Below, piece after piece: positions 1 to 12,378 of a stretch of 64,000 nt of DNA (positions within the stretch are counted from its first letter, which is position 1; each line of letters begins with the position of its first letter). The DNA comes from Brachycybe producta (lineage: Eukaryota > Arthropoda > Diplopoda > Playtdesmida > Andrognathidae), in assembly GCA_036925085.1 (NCBI GenBank), contig JAUPFP010000031.1, positions 620,001 through 684,000 on the forward strand, read 5' to 3'. The position numbers were made by a program, and so were the translations under genes. Under the pieces are notes generated by a model, which ran no database searches, was not told the DNA's origin, and was given only the letters and a program-made list of their open reading frames with translations.

Positions 1-109
1 TTTTTTGTGAATCTCTTTATGATTAATTAAGCTTCTTATTACATTTAGCAACGTTTCTCAAAACATTCTTACTGTAAAATTTGGCAATGTTAACATGCAT
101 TTCCTGAAT

Positions 110-570
110 TGACATGCAACTTCACAAAACAAAGTTAGTTTCAACAAACATGCAATTAGGTTGCATCGAGTTTCGCATGTAGAACTTTTTTGTATAATAT
201 TTTATGAAGTGACATCAGGGGTTTTAATTGAAAGTAGCAGTGATGTTGTGCAACTTCTGCTAGGACGCGCAACTTGACGAGACAAAGTTTGCAACACGTA
301 TTAGACTTAAGTTGCATCGAGTTGCGCGTGCTCAACTTTGAAATATTATTTTTTATGAAGTGACATCAGTGATTTTATTGAAAGTTGCAGTGATGTTGTT
401 CAACTTCAACTGTGATGCGCAACTTGACGAAACAAAGTTTGTAACAAGCATGCGACTTAGTTGAATCCAGTTATGCTTGTTCAACTTTTGTTCAATTTTC
501 CATGAAAATGATATCAGATGTTTTATTAAAATATGCAGTGACGGTTGTGCAACACCTGATATGCTATATA
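110..570. repeat. ~153-bp tandem repeat, about three units
   Basis: Three diverged head-to-tail units begin near 113, 266 and 418, each with a form of GCAACTTGACGAGACAAAG followed by GTTGCATCGAGTT and a TGAAGTGACATCAG block. The period is about 152-153 bp. No coding capacity is visible. It lies in the intron before the first visible TMTC3 exon. Confidence 0.7.
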
Positions 571-589
571 TTGCAATAGAGAAAAAAAT

Positions 590-985
590 TGTTATACTGA
601 GTTTTCTGGAACATAGTTTTCCTATGTTATAGAACCCTGCTCTCAGAGGGTTCAAGTTAAAGTTTAAGTGCTACTTTTCTTTCTTGAATTTGAACCTTTA
701 AGTACTTCAACTGCAACTTAAACCCTATAAATAGACTTACAACATAGTGGGTGTATATTTGAACTTCATTTTTCTGTGTTGAAACCAAATTTTTCAAGGG
801 TCCAAGTGCTAAGTTTCCTTCTGGAAGTTATACTTTAAAGTACCTAAACTAAAATTATATCCTCGGAACAGGGTTCTAATGTAGAAAAAAAACCTGTTTT
901 ACTGAATTATCGTGGAACATTTCTTTGGTGAAACCCTTCTCATGGAGGGTTCAAGTTGAAGTTCAAGTACCAAGTCTTTTTTTTT
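590..985. repeat. Fold-back repeat family B
   Basis: Blocks around GAACCCTGCTCTCAGAGGG, GGTTCAAGTTAAAGTTTAAG and their inverted counterparts (GGAACAGGGTTCTAATG, GAGGGTTCAAGTTGAAGTTC) suggest a decayed inverted-repeat element. Related pieces occur at 48830-48955 and 59580-59700. The boundaries are uncertain. Confidence 0.45.
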
Positions 986-993
986 TTTTACAG

Positions 994-3900
994 TTATATC
1001 GTCAAGCCATCAGTATGCGTTCGGACTACACCCAGGCTTATATAAATCGTGGCGATGTTTTAATCAAAATGAACAGGTAACAATTTTTATGTACCTGAAT
1101 AGGAAATTTACTAAGAAGAAAGTTTTGAAAAAGTAAGAAAACAAAATGTGTCTCGGGTTCGTAATAATATATAAAAGCATTTTTCATTTAACTTGTGTGT
1201 ATTTTCATGAAAAGAAGACATAAGTTAAATGAAGAAGAAGAAAAAAAAAGGTTTTATAAATTATTTTCATCTTCCAAAATTATTATTAAAAAAAAGGAGT
1301 TAGTTTTTCTTTTCTAAAAGAGAGAAGAAGAAGAAAAAGCTTTTTGTTGATTATTTTTTACTCTTCAAGTCTTAGAAATCTGAAACCCCAACTATAAACA
1401 ACTTTTCTATTTAAAAAAGTAGAAAGTTACAGATTGAATTTTATGCGATTGTTTATCATTTCAGATTTTTCTTTAGAAATTAATAATCTTCTTTCTGTTT
1501 CAAAAGAGAGAAAGATCGATTTTTTAAGAGTATTAAGTTGGTTTTAACTCGAACTCTGGTTATTTTCAGTCTTTCACAAGCAAAATGATGAGAAATTTGA
1601 ATGTATTTTAAAAACTAGAATTGTAGGTGAATCTCACCTAAGATGAGTTTCATGATATCATCTTTCAAAATAAGCTTTTTATGGCCTTTTGAAAGTATAT
1701 TATAGTTTACATTTTGCCTCAACTTGAGGTGAAAATTGAAAATTAGAAACTTGTAAAAAAAAGTTTATTTTTTAGAAATGTTGACATGAAAATTCTCATG
1801 AAGTGATTATTTTACGCTTCTAGTTTTCTAAAACACTTTCAATTTTGAGGTCGTTCTGAAGTAAAAATGCCTTTCGAACTCTGGTTATTCTGTTTTTCAG
1901 ATTCAAAATGAAAAGAAACGTGATTGTGTTTTAGAAACTAGAAGGGTAGCTGAATCACTTAATCTAGAAAATTCAAAAAATATCGCCTGCTTAAAGATAA
2001 ATCATTTTCATTATTTTGAAGAAAAAAAAATGAAAATATGCTGAAGTGATTGAGAGCTATCCTTCTAGTTTCTAAAACACTTTCAAATTTTTCTTTTAAT
2101 TTTGCTCCTAAAAGACAAAATAATGAGAGAAGTTCGAGTGGCCCGCCCCGTTTACACATTATTTATTCGTACTTAGAAAATGTAATAGATGTTCTTTATG
2201 ACATTTGTTACATTCATTCTCATGTTTTCCCATTTGTGTTTGGTGTTTTTTTTTTCACTTTCGTAACTTTCCTATTGAATCAGTTTTTAAAATATATTAT
2301 TATCCTTTCCATAAGAGAGAAGAAAAAAACTAGAAATCGAACACAGTTTTTGTTGATATTTTATAAAATTTATCATTTCTGTTGTCAACTTTTAGTAACA
2401 GAAGAAGAGAAAGAGAGAGGGGGAGAGAGAGAGTGCAAAAAAAAATTATTAATTCGATAAAATTTGTGTCATGTTCGTGTGTCATTTATCAAATATGACA
2501 TAAAACTGGACACACAAAAATCAGATTAAAAACGCACTAAAATTATATATTACACCAAACTTCTAGAAACAACTGAAAAATATAAGAAGAAGCAGAAGAA
2601 AAAAATCGATAATTTTTTGTCTGCTTTTAGATGAAATAATAAATGTCATATTTTTTGTTGCTTTTCGAATAGTTACAGCAATTATAGTTTCTTCTTCTTC
2701 TTTGATATCAGGATTTTATTTTTCTCTCTTCCTCCTTTTCGAGCAGATTTTTATTATTAATATTTTTATTAGAAATGTGAGTATTATGGGTAATTATGTA
2801 ATTTAAATAAGCATTGCTATGCAACAGCGGAATTATTAATTAATATCTTTGCGTTTGTGTGAATTTCAAACGGAAGAAGAAGAAAAAACAGTCTGAAAAT
2901 TTGCATTTTTTGCATCATTTTTAGTTAGTTTACAGGTCAGTTAATAAATAGGTTATTAGTAAATCACTAAATTAGTCAGTAAATGACTTAATCAGTTTGC
3001 AAGTTAGTAAGTTAGTAAATCAGGCAGTCAGAATAAAGTAACTGTCTGTTTAATAAGTCGGTCAATAGATAAGTTAGTAAGCCAGTTAATTATTTAATCA
3101 GTCATTAACTTAGTAAATCAGTGAGAAAACCAGTTAATCAGTAAATCATTATTTAAGTCAGTCAGTAAATGAGTAAGTTAGTAAATTTGTAAGTTAGTCA
3201 GGAAATTAATGTCAGTTACTTTCATAAATCAGTCAGTCAGCTATTAAGCCAATAAATCAGTAAGCAAATCAGTTAATCATTAAATAAGCCAGTCAGTCAG
3301 TCAGCAAATCAGTAAGTTAGTCAGATTCGTTAGTTAGATAGTTAGATTCAGTCAGTAAGTATACCAACCAGTCAGTCAGGTAGTTAGTAAATCAGTCAGT
3401 AATATGTTAGTCAGTGTTAGTAATTAGTAAATCAGCCAGAAAGAATTTCTTGTATGCATTTGATGATCACCTCTCATTTTGACTAAGTTTGAATACAAAT
3501 ATTTAAAATGATGTCCCCATGAAATGCCAACTATAAACACGGCACAACAACATTACTTTTGTCAAGAACTTTTTTTCTGCAAGGTTTTGAAAATTTCTTG
3601 TTTGCGAAAACTTTAAAAAGTAAATGAACAAAATGAAACAACATTTTTTTACAAAAAAAAAGACGAAATGATTAGAGGGTTTTCTTGTACGTCACACAAA
3701 AAAGGTACAAGTCTTTTCTTTTGTTGAATTGCGAAAGACTTCGAAACGAAGAAAGAAAAAAAAAAAAAAAAAAGACGAACGAAGAAAAGAATTGGCCGTT
3801 TGCAATTTCTTGTTGCCTTTCATTGTACCGATCTAATTCCCTTGTTTACTTGTTGTTGCTTCTTTCGTCACCATATATAATATAAAAAAGGAGTGACACA

Positions 3901-6815
3901 GGTGGATTTTTGGCTACAAGTTATTTTCATCGCCAAATAATAACACGAAAGTGGCTTTCGAGTCTTTTTTTACGAGAAGGAGTTATAAGATTGGACGTAG
4001 AAATGTTTGGCAATGGAACAGGTTAACAGTTGTTGTTGTTGTTGCTACCAAAGAATAAACCAATTTTATTTCTCTTTATATTAACGTCTTTTTTTCACTT
4101 TCTCTCTTAAGATTGTTCATTAATCTTGTGTTTGTTCTTGTTTTCATTTCAAAGTAGAAGAGAGAGAGAATGACTTTGCTGTATGTATTTTTTTTTTTTC
4201 TTCTTTTTTATTTTTGTAGAACAAAGGAGGCCCAGGAGGTTTACGAAAAGGCATTGCAGTACGATAGTAGTAATCCGGATATTTACTACAATGTAAGAGT
4301 TTCGATAAAAAAATTAGAAAAATGCATCGAATTAAAATCAATTCAACTGTTAGCTAAACGTGCAGTCGGTACGACGAGAGTCGTCGTGTGGCAGAATCTC
4401 TGATATCGGTTGTTACCAATCAGAAATGATTGTCATTTAGACAAAGTTTTGACGTTCAAATTGAAATGGTCTTTTAAAAATAAACTACAGTTGAATCTCG
4501 ATTATTCGGAACTTAGGGCATTGGCACACACGAGACTTTTGAAAGACTTTTCGGCGATAAAATGAAGTTGAAGGTCGTTGGGCTGTCGTCGTAATGCATT
4601 TTTTATGGAAAGACGTTTACACAGGCGACATACTGATAAATTAAAGAAAGCATTTATGTTATGATAATAATCGAGATTCTACTGTATATGCAGGAAAGAG
4701 TCAGTCAAAATACAGAGTGTTCGCAAGGCCCTGTTCGAATTTTAAAAATGAATTCATTCAACAATTGAATTTATACTTCCTGGACTTTTATGGAGACACC
4801 CTGTACATTGGCTACATTTTTTATATTATAAAAATGCTTTATTCGTAAAGAATTACGATAAAAATAACGGGCAAAAATACTTTAGATATTGACTTGTTAT
4901 CGCACAAGAAGCATCTGGGGGTCTTTTCTTATTTACTAGAGACTAGAAGCGGCTTGCAACATGGAACATATCTTAAGTTGTTGTTTTTTCATTTATTAAT
5001 GTTTGTTTCTAATAGTTGGGAGTTGTCTTTCTGGAGCAAGGGAAATCATCGCAAGCATTGGCCTATTTGAATAAAGCGCTCGAGTACGATCCGGATCATC
5101 AGGTTGGAAAATCTCCTTTCTTTCAACGACGAGAAAAGAAAATCGATTATCATGTTTTATGAACAGCTGAGATTTTCTCCAACTCATGTTATTCTGTCTT
5201 TCAGAATATTAAAAGAAACTAGAAAGTCTTTTAGAAACTAAAACGGGTTAACGTGAAAATGTCAACATCAAAATACTACAACTCGAACCTTCTAAACTGG
5301 GTTTGAGTTGTAGTATTTTGATGTTGACATCTTTCAAAATAAACTTTTTATAGAGAGAAATTAAGAAATATTGTCTTCTTAAAGTCGCGTCAATTTAAAG
5401 TTGAGATAAAAATTAATTTCAAAGATATCAATCAACATGAAAATTAAGTGAGCTACCTTTCTAGTCTCTAAAACACTTAAAAGTCTGTTAGATACTGGAA
5501 CAGGTAGATAAATAACAATAGTATTTTCATGTTGATATCTTGTAAAATAAACTTTAATAGACAATAATTTTTAAAAATGTCTTTTTTAAAGTCATATCAG
5601 TTTCAAAATGACGTAAAAAACTTATCATCAGGTGCTAAATTAAGAGAAACTTGAATGTCTTTTAGAAACTAGATGGGTAGCTACTCTAGATTAAGCTACC
5701 CCTTCTAGTTTCTAAAACACTTTCATGTTTCTCTTCATTTTGAAACCTGATAGAAAACAACCAAGAATTCGATTGACACTTACAAACGTTCGAACTTTTT
5801 TTGTTGTTGTGTTTTAGCAAGCTTTGATGAATTCCGCAATTCTGATTCAAGAAAGCGGAAACGTCGATCTGAGAAAGACGGCTTACGATCGGTTTGTCGA
5901 TTATTTATATCTTTTGCATCGTATATTTTAATGTCTCGACTTTTTTTTATAGATTGTTGAAATTAATGCAAAGAGATCATTTGAACGAAAGGATTTATTT
6001 TAATCTGGGAATGTTGGCGATGGACGATGGTGATTTAGACAATGCCGAGAAATGGTTTAAGAGTGCGGTTCAGTTGAAGAAGGATTTCCGTAGCGCTCTC
6101 TTCAATTTGGCTTTGCTTTTATCGGATGCTCATCGACCGCTCGAGGCAGCTCCGTTTTTGACGCAATTATTGAAATATCATCCGGATCACGTTAAAGGAC
6201 TCATATTATTAGGTGACATTTACATCAACCACATCAAAGATTTAGATTCGGCTCAAAAGGTAAACTCTCGTTGGTCAAATCTAGGGATGGCCAAAAATCG
6301 ATTTTTATGGATAGAAACGGATAATCTTAATTTTGATTAAAAATCGGAAATTTTACCCGATTTGAATACGATGACGATTTTAAGGGGTTCGATTCGTACC
6401 ATTAATAGGAACCGAAAATTGATTCTCGAATTAATCTAATCGTTAATCGGGCATCCCTAGTTAGATTTCTCATGCCGATATTTACGATTAATCGACAAAT
6501 TCTCTCTTTTTCCCAAAGTGTTACGAGAAGATTCTAGAGTTGGATTCGCAGAACGTTCAAGGTTTACATAATTTATGCGTCGTTTTTGTCGAAAGAGACG
6601 ATCTGATCGCTGCAGAACAATGTCTTGTAAAAGCTCATCATCTCGCTCCGAACGAAGAGTACATTCAGAGGCACCTAAAGATCGTACGAGCTCGATTGTA
6701 TCGTCAGAGGCTACAAAACGAAACAGGTAAAACGAATTCGCAGTCTCGATCATCGGCCGCTGCGGCCGCAACGTTGGCAACTCCGTCTGCTGGACAACAG
6801 AAACCACTGTCCTAG
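994..6815 (+). CDS. TMTC3: TMTC3-like protein, 3' part (six exons)
   Basis: This is the C-terminal TPR region of a transmembrane and TPR-repeat protein. TMTC proteins are ER membrane proteins linked to O-mannosylation of cadherins. Exons are 994-1076, 4220-4292, 5016-5102, 5818-5891, 5953-6259 and 6519-6815, ending in TAG. All have AG/GT borders, the phases agree, and together they give 306 residues. TPR helices with the usual small/aromatic pattern run through all six exons. [33 protein letters not shown] and [12 protein letters not shown] are the segments that point to TMTC3 rather than other TMTCs. The last exon ends in a Ser/Ala-rich tail. The transmembrane N-terminal half lies before the window. 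Introns range from 61 nt (5892-5952) to 3.1 kb. Family assignment rests on recall of the vertebrate protein. Confidence 0.9.
1540..2160. mobile_element. Two family A fold-back MITEs in TMTC3 intron
   Basis: Two adjacent copies, about 1540-1850 and 1874-2156, each have a left arm with CTCGAACTCTGGTTATT and TTTTAGAAACTAGAAGGGTA and a right arm that is its reverse complement (CTTCTAGTTTCTAAAACAC). The ends pair, so each copy would fold into a long hairpin. No transposase is encoded. This is the commonest repeat family of the window. Confidence 0.7.
2935..3440. repeat. Degenerate CAGT/TAGT tetranucleotide array
   Basis: About 500 bp of interspersed CAGT, AAGT, TAGT and AAAT words with a period of four (for example CAGTCAGTAAATCAGTAAG). 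It is an old, interrupted microsatellite. Confidence 0.8.
4488..4684. mobile_element. pogo/Tigger-like MITE
   Basis: Terminal inverted repeats CAGTTGAATCTCGATTATT and AATAATCGAGATTCTACTG are flanked by TA on both sides. A CAGTtGAAtCTCGATTA end with a TA target duplication is typical of Tc1/mariner-superfamily pogo/Tigger MITEs. The element has no transposase. It sits in the TMTC3 intron between 4292 and 5016. Confidence 0.7.
5165..5790. mobile_element. Family A fold-back elements in TMTC3 intron
   Basis: A rearranged cluster of family A arms (GTTATTCTGTCTTTCAGAA, GAAACTAGATGGGTAGCT, CTTCTAGTTTCTAAAACAC) fills most of intron 5103-5817. It includes a tight hairpin at about 5257-5330 in which GTCAACATCAAAATACTAC pairs with its reverse complement. 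Confidence 0.65.
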
Positions 6816-7434
6816 GAAGCTAAAAATTCTTCGTATTAATACGTTTTATTTATTTTGCCGTTACGAAAAACGTCAAAAAAAAAAGTTGATAATCCTCGGG
6901 ACCAAGCAATTTCCGAAAACAATTGCTTTTTTTTTTTAGAGAAGGGTGGGGGTTGAGGAAAAATCGGAGTTACGCTTAAACAGAAAAGTCATAAAAATCC
7001 AATTTCCCCCTCCAACTGAATTCGCCCCAAAAACGGAACTGTACATTAATTTTTGTTTGCATGAACGATCAGTTCTAATTTACATTTTCCCTCCTTCAGT
7101 TCTCAAATTAACGTTGTGTGTTCGTAATATGCACGCATAATTGAACGTGCGACGTTTGTGTTGATTTGGCACAAAAACGTAACGCATAAAATGGTTACGA
7201 ATTGTGAGGAGGAGGGGAAGTTTTTGTTTTGTATTAATGGTGACGAACCAAAAAAAGAAAGTTATTATTTCCGCACACCCTTTACTTCCATTTTAGTGAT
7301 AGCATAATAATGAATAATTTAAATCAACCAGAAAATTGCGTTTTTCATTCAAAGAAACCTTGGTTAGAGGATAAAAATTTAGATGCTAAAAGTTAAATTA
7401 GTATCTGAAGGTATTCTCAATCAGACTAGAAAAA
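6816..7434 (+). other. TMTC3 3' UTR and flank
   Basis: Sequence after the TMTC3 stop. An open frame at 6946-7140 has no splice or codon support and is probably in the 3' UTR. No clear AATAAA is seen in the first 300 bases, so the transcript end is unknown. Confidence 0.4.
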
Positions 7435-7857
7435 TGCGTTTCTCAGTTAAATAACCTCGTTAGAGGCTAAGAGTAGTAGTCTTGAGTAAGAATTGTTTCA
7501 GTTATTAGTTTAAACTTTTATTTTCCGATCTACAGTATGTCGAAAAATGTAAAAAAGTTCTGGAAAAAATCAAAAAGTATTTCAAATATCGTTTTATAAA
7601 ACTTACGAAAATATTGAAACATATCGTTTTATAAAAAAAATTCAAAATATATTTTTTTGTAATAAAAAATGGAAAAAATTGGAAACAAATTGAAAATTGT
7701 CAAAAAACGAAAATATCGGCTGATAAAAAATTGTAAACTTCTTTCGATGTTGTCGTCGTTTTTTCGATATTTTTTATATTTTCAAAAAAAAAATATCGTA
7801 AAACATTTCAAATTTTAGCCTCTGACCAGGTTCTTTAACTGAAAAACTCATTTTTTT
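7435..7857. mobile_element. Family D inverted-repeat element
   Basis: CTCAGTTAAATAACCTCGTTAGAGGCTAA at the left pairs with the reverse complement of TTAGCCTCTGACCAGGTTCT near 7815-7850. The interior is AT-rich. Related inverted pairs built around AGAGGCTAG occur at 57187-57321 and 60466-60680. Confidence 0.5.
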
Positions 7858-7960
7858 TTCTGGTATCTTTAATTAATAATAATAAAAAATTTTAATTTTG
7901 TGACTTGAGGGAATTATGAGGAACGATGCAGGAAAAAAAATGATTATCAAAGCTATAAGT

Positions 7961-8053
7961 ACATTCCATTATTTATCGATTTGTTCAGCGGATGAGATGC
8001 CACGTTCTATGGACGTGACGTCACTGATGGATAAATCGATGAATAATGGAATG
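7961..8053. repeat. Short inverted repeat (hairpin)
   Basis: ACATTCCATTATTTATCGAT pairs with ATCGATGAATAATGGAATGT around a loop that contains GTGACGTCAC. It is probably a very short MITE. Confidence 0.6.
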
Positions 8054-8144
8054 TGCAGTATAAATAGCATTCCATGTAAATAGGTGATTTTAATAAGATT
8101 TATTTCATTAAGAGATTATATGCAATAAGGTGATAGAGGTTACG

Positions 8145-8405
8145 GTGGTTTTAAAGTGTAAACGCCTCTTCGAACTCGGTTGGTTATTCTGTTTTTCAGA
8201 ATAGCAAAATTAAGAAGAAACTAGAAAGTGTTTTAGAAACTAGAAGAGTAGTTCAACCATTTAAGAGTATTTTGAAAGATAATATCGAACACATGAAAAT
8301 ATTCTTAAATGATTGAGCTGCTACCCTTCTAGTTTCTAGTTTTTCTTAATTTTTCCTCTTCTCAAAGATAGACAAAAATAATCACAAGAGTTCGAAAATG
8401 AGTTG
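8145..8405. mobile_element. Family A fold-back MITE
   Basis: A compact copy with left arm GGTGGTTTTAAAGTGTAAAC and TTTTAGAAACTAGAAGAGTA and right arm CTACCCTTCTAGTTTCTAG. It is intergenic. Confidence 0.75.
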
Positions 8406-8762
8406 TTCGTAAACCATCTTAAGGAAGAACTCGATACGTTGTTGGCCCACTGAAAGAGCCAAAATGCGACAAGTTTTTCGATAACTTAATTTAGTTTTTA
8501 AAGGCACAAATGACTTAAAAGAGAGCTGCATTTTTATCATTCGCAGTTTGTGAATGCCTTAATTTATTTTAAGCAGTCTCGATACTAATGAATTAAATGG
8601 TAATTATCGCATTCAGTTTTGTAATGACAGCAGTTGTGAAAAAGACTGGCTTTTTTCTAATTCGCTCGTTAAGCTTAATTAACGAATATTTCGAACTAAA
8701 AGTAAATCGGATAAAGTTTACGATTCCTATTAAAGACGCAGCAATTTACATATCTTAATTTT

Positions 8763-9407
8763 CAGTGTTGGAACAAAGTACTTTTCAAAGTAATTAAGTA
8801 CAGTTACTAATTACGAAGTTTCAAAAGTAATAGTAATCCGGTGTGTTACTAATATTACTCGAAAATTACTTTTCATAATAATTAATTAGAATTACTAATT
8901 AGAAGGTTTCAAGAGTAACGTGAATTACTAAATATTACTTTAGAAAGTAATTCAGCATTTCAAAGTAATTAGTTGAAATTACTAATTACAAAGTTACTAA
9001 AATAATGTCAATTATAAATGTTACTTGAAAAAGTAATTCAAGTACTTTCAAAAATAATTACAAATTTATGAATCAATATGAATTATTCAATATTACATTA
9101 CATTAAAAGGTAATTTGTTACAATTACTAATTACAAAATTTCAAAAGTAATGTGAATTACTTACATTACTTGAAACAAAATAATTCAAAGTACTTTTAAA
9201 AGTGTTTAATTACAATGTTTCAAAAGTAATATTAATTATTTATATTACTCAAAAAAGTAATTCAAATTACTTCTGAAGATTTCAAGTTTAATAAGTTTCA
9301 AAAGTAATATTAGGTGGGGGGGGGGAATTACTAACATTAGTCAGAAAAGGTAATTTAATTACAGTAATTCATTACTTTTGGCAAAAAAATACTTTGCAAA
9401 CACACTG
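8763..9407. mobile_element. hAT-like MITE rich in AAAGTAATT repeats
   Basis: The element begins CAGTGTTGGAACAAAGTAC and ends TACTTTGCAAACACACTG. The flanking 8-mers TTAATTTT and TTAATTTG match at 7 of 8 positions, which fits a hAT target duplication. The interior is about ten diverged copies of a unit built from AAGTAATTACAAAGTTTC. No transposase is present. Confidence 0.7.
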
Positions 9408-9497
9408 TTAATTTGTTTTAACTTTCATATCATTAGTAAATGAAAACTTAATTGAGCAGTAAAATATTTCAATTAGTTTTCATCCAAATCGGTCGGA

Positions 9498-9529
<32 letters not shown>

Positions 9530-11203
9530 TCAAACTTAATTTGGTTGCAACGTAATGTAATTTATATCAAGAGTGAATAATGAAAAAAACCCGGCAGAAA
9601 TTAAAACCAAAAGTGTGCCTAGAAATGAAGAATGCAGATTGCGAAAATTAACATATTTTGTGCCTTAATTCCAAAAAAACAAAAAAAGAGAACGGAGCCT
9701 CTTAATAAATTTTCTCGGCTCTTACTCTCCTCCTAATCCTCCCTTTTTGAAAAATAGCAATGAAATTAAAACTATTTTGCACTCAAATAGTAATATTTTC
9801 CCCCCATATAATAATAATATTAATAATAATAACATAACGAGCAGATTTATAATTTAATAATTGTTCCATGCTGTATGTCTGTGTTTATAATTAACATGTA
9901 AGAAATATTTTAATTATAGATGAATGATGATTACGGAACAACCGCAATGATGATGCTCTTATTTATTTTAATTCAATGGACTGTTTAGAGGCTAGAGTTC
10001 TCCTAGGGTTAACGACCAATTAACCTAGAGTTAACTTAAGACTAATGCTAAACTCATGAACGTTTGACAGCACTAGCTAATCTTAGCTTCTAACTAGTCC
10101 CTTAGATTGAAAAAAGCATCAATTTACTTCGATAATGGGTGCAATCAAAAACTAAAACATCTAGACATTTTAAAAAAAAATTCCCAGTGTTTCATTTTGC
10201 CATTCTCACATGGAGGAGGAGGCCATTAGTGCCAACGTGACGTTTTACATAAAAGCATTTTTTTACATTCTTACCTTCACGCACTAAAGGTAGCTATAGT
10301 CAATGTAATCTTCTCGAGAAAGCAAGTATGTGGATTTGATGATTGACTTCTTAACATGAAAAAATGGAATAACACGAAACATTTTCGGTCCGGTACCTCA
10401 GAATAGCATAATAATTTTTTTTCTTTAACACGAAATTCGTTGAACACAAAAAAAGATATTCGGATCCCTTCCATTTTATGTTAAACGGTTTCCCCAATTG
10501 TACAATGAAAACCGTTTAACATGAAAAAAAAACGGATAACATGAACTATATTTTGGGGTCTGGTCTTTTAGAATAGCATAGAAATTCCTTCTTTTAACAC
10601 AAACTTTTCTAGTTCTTTCTATTTCATGTTAAGTTGAAAGCAAACACGAAATCGGTTAACGCAAAATATATTTTTGGTCCGGTTCATTAGAAAAGCATAA
10701 TTCTTTTTTTTTAACACGAAATTTGTTTAAGACGAAGAGGGTAATATTCTGATATCTTCTATTTTGTGTTTCACAGTTTCCACTGTCTTAGATTGTCTTT
10801 CGTTTCCGAATGCGCCCAATACATTATGTATGGCACACGAATTCAAAACTAATTATGTGTAAATATCTTTATAAGAATTATGCAATTTAACATAATTATT
10901 CATTTTTTATGTATTAAAACGAAATGCTGAGGTTTATTTTTATTGTGTATAGAGAAAAGAAATTATAAAGAAAAACCTGAAATTTATAAATAAAAATTAT
11001 ATTTATCAAGAGTGGTAACAAGTTGATCTTTTAATGAAATTAAAAATTCTTTATTACTAGAAAATTAAAAGAAATCTAAAAAAAAGCTGCTTAATAAAAA
11101 AAAATGTGCATCGATCGAGTTGATTTGTTCATAAAGACAACAGAAATTTGGCAACGTAACGACTCGTAAGTTCACATATCGTAGTTTTAACGATATTTTG
11201 CTT
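9408..11203. other. Intergenic stretch with simple repeats
   Basis: It contains a CT microsatellite (9496-9530), AT-rich filler and a repeat block at 10270-10800. No gene is supported on either strand. Confidence 0.6.
10270..10800. repeat. TTAACACGAAA repeat block
   Basis: Several diverged, partly inverted units contain AACCGTTTAACATGAAAA, TTTTAACACGAAATT and GGTCCGGTTCATTAGAA. The same motif recurs in intron 1 of array copies 1-3 and 7 (for example AAAACCGTTTAACACGAAAA near 13030). Confidence 0.5.
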
Positions 11204-11588
11204 TTAATTTAAACCAAGATTTTGTTTTAATCTAATATAGTTACGAATTTTAACTAAATAATTTGTTTGCAAAGTGACGAGAAGAACAACAAAAACCAAA
11301 GAGATTTTATTCAAGTTAAATGTGTTTGACTTAGTCACGCGACGTCGACGATAAAGAACGTAAGTGTTGGTTGTCGTCAGTAACGGCTGCGACTTTCCGT
11401 CTTTTATTCTGATAGGTCCGGTGTAATATCGGAAAAGAACGCTCGAACCTCGTTTCAACTGATTCTGTAAAGTATTGGAACGAATTAAGATTTTTTTGTC
11501 TTTCCGCTTTAAGTTTTCCCCGCGATATATTTATTACCTGAGCCTTAAGTTGGCTCCAACAGTCTGTCCAACTGGTATAAATTGGCAT
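11204..11588 (-). CDS. Small two-exon gene, unknown function
   Basis: Exon 1 (11588-11538) begins ATG CCA ATT TAT, directly preceded by an in-frame TAA, and ends CAG|GTAATA. A 73-nt intron ends CTTTACAG. Exon 2 (11464-11204) continues in the same phase to a TAA. The product is 103 residues. It has a Trp- and Cys-containing start (MPIYTSWTDCWSQLKAQ), a basic middle with RRRR and a hydrophobic stretch (ISLVFVVLLVTLQTNYLV) near the C terminus, so it may be a small membrane protein. An AATAAA lies about 150 nt downstream on the minus strand (11055-11050). The segment is less AT-rich than its surroundings. I do not recognise the family, and further exons are possible. Confidence 0.45.
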
Positions 11589-12300
11589 TTATGAAACAGG
11601 AAGTTCCAAATTAGTTTCTCGAGAGTTGAATGGAAATGAAATTCAAACAAGTAACTTGGTTGTGATAGAAACAGTAATGATACTTTGTTTCCGTTATAAA
11701 AGTTAACTAGTTAAAATAACTGCAATTTGTTTTGTTGAACTGAGAAAATCTATTCACAAGTTTCAAACAAAAATTTGTAGAAATTTATAGAAATCTTGCG
11801 AAGATCAGCAGAAAACGGTTTTAACTAAATTTTTAGTTATCAAAAAGTTGTGGAAATATTTGTAATTCCTATTTAATTAATTTATTGTAATTTCTATGTT
11901 AATTTAATTAATGATAACGCTGCGGATTTTTTTCTTATTGGATTTAAAGGTATGAAAATTCGTCTCAATTTAGTTTTTAAGTTAAATTTTGAAGCTGTGG
12001 ACTTTTTTTCTAATTAGACTTTTAATTTATTTTAAAGCTACAGATAATTTTTATTTTTGAGTATTCGTTAATTGTAAAGATTGGCAATTTTTTTCTAATT
12101 GGAAATAAGAATTAATTATAAAAGTGATTTTGAAGCGCTTGTCATACCAGCAACTTTAAAAGTTGACCTTTGCAACTTTTTAATATACATTTTCATACAG
12201 AATGCAAAATATGTTAATAGAATTATTAAAAAAAATAACATGAAAATTTCAACCTCTGATGTCATTTCTAAATAACTTCTGGTTGGCTGAAATATATCAG
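11589..12300. other. Intergenic, no feature seen
   Basis: AT-rich sequence with scattered homopolymers. It would contain the promoter of the minus-strand gene, but I see no clear TATA box on that strand. Confidence 0.4.
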
Positions 12301-12378
12301 CAATTTTATGAAGCAGAAAGAATCCAACTTTGCAGTATGAAAAAACTACCCAGGGTAACAGTAAATATATTGGGGTAA

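Larger units (their letters stand above)
1077..4219 (+). other. TMTC3 intron, 3.1 kb
   Basis: The intron holds two family A fold-back elements (1540-2160), a degenerate tetranucleotide array (2935-3440) and many A- or T-runs. The GA-rich tract at 2400-2450 is simple sequence. I see no exon-like island here. Open frames at 2050-2460 and 3685-3885 look like chance frames in low-complexity sequence. Confidence 0.7.

Noticed and set aside
2935-3440. Possible CRISPR-like or regulatory repeat array
   Set aside because: Units are four bases long and irregular, with no spacers. It is a decayed microsatellite in an animal intron.
6946-7140. Open frame of 64 codons after TMTC3
   Set aside because: No splice sites or recognisable protein features. 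It lies in the likely 3' UTR.
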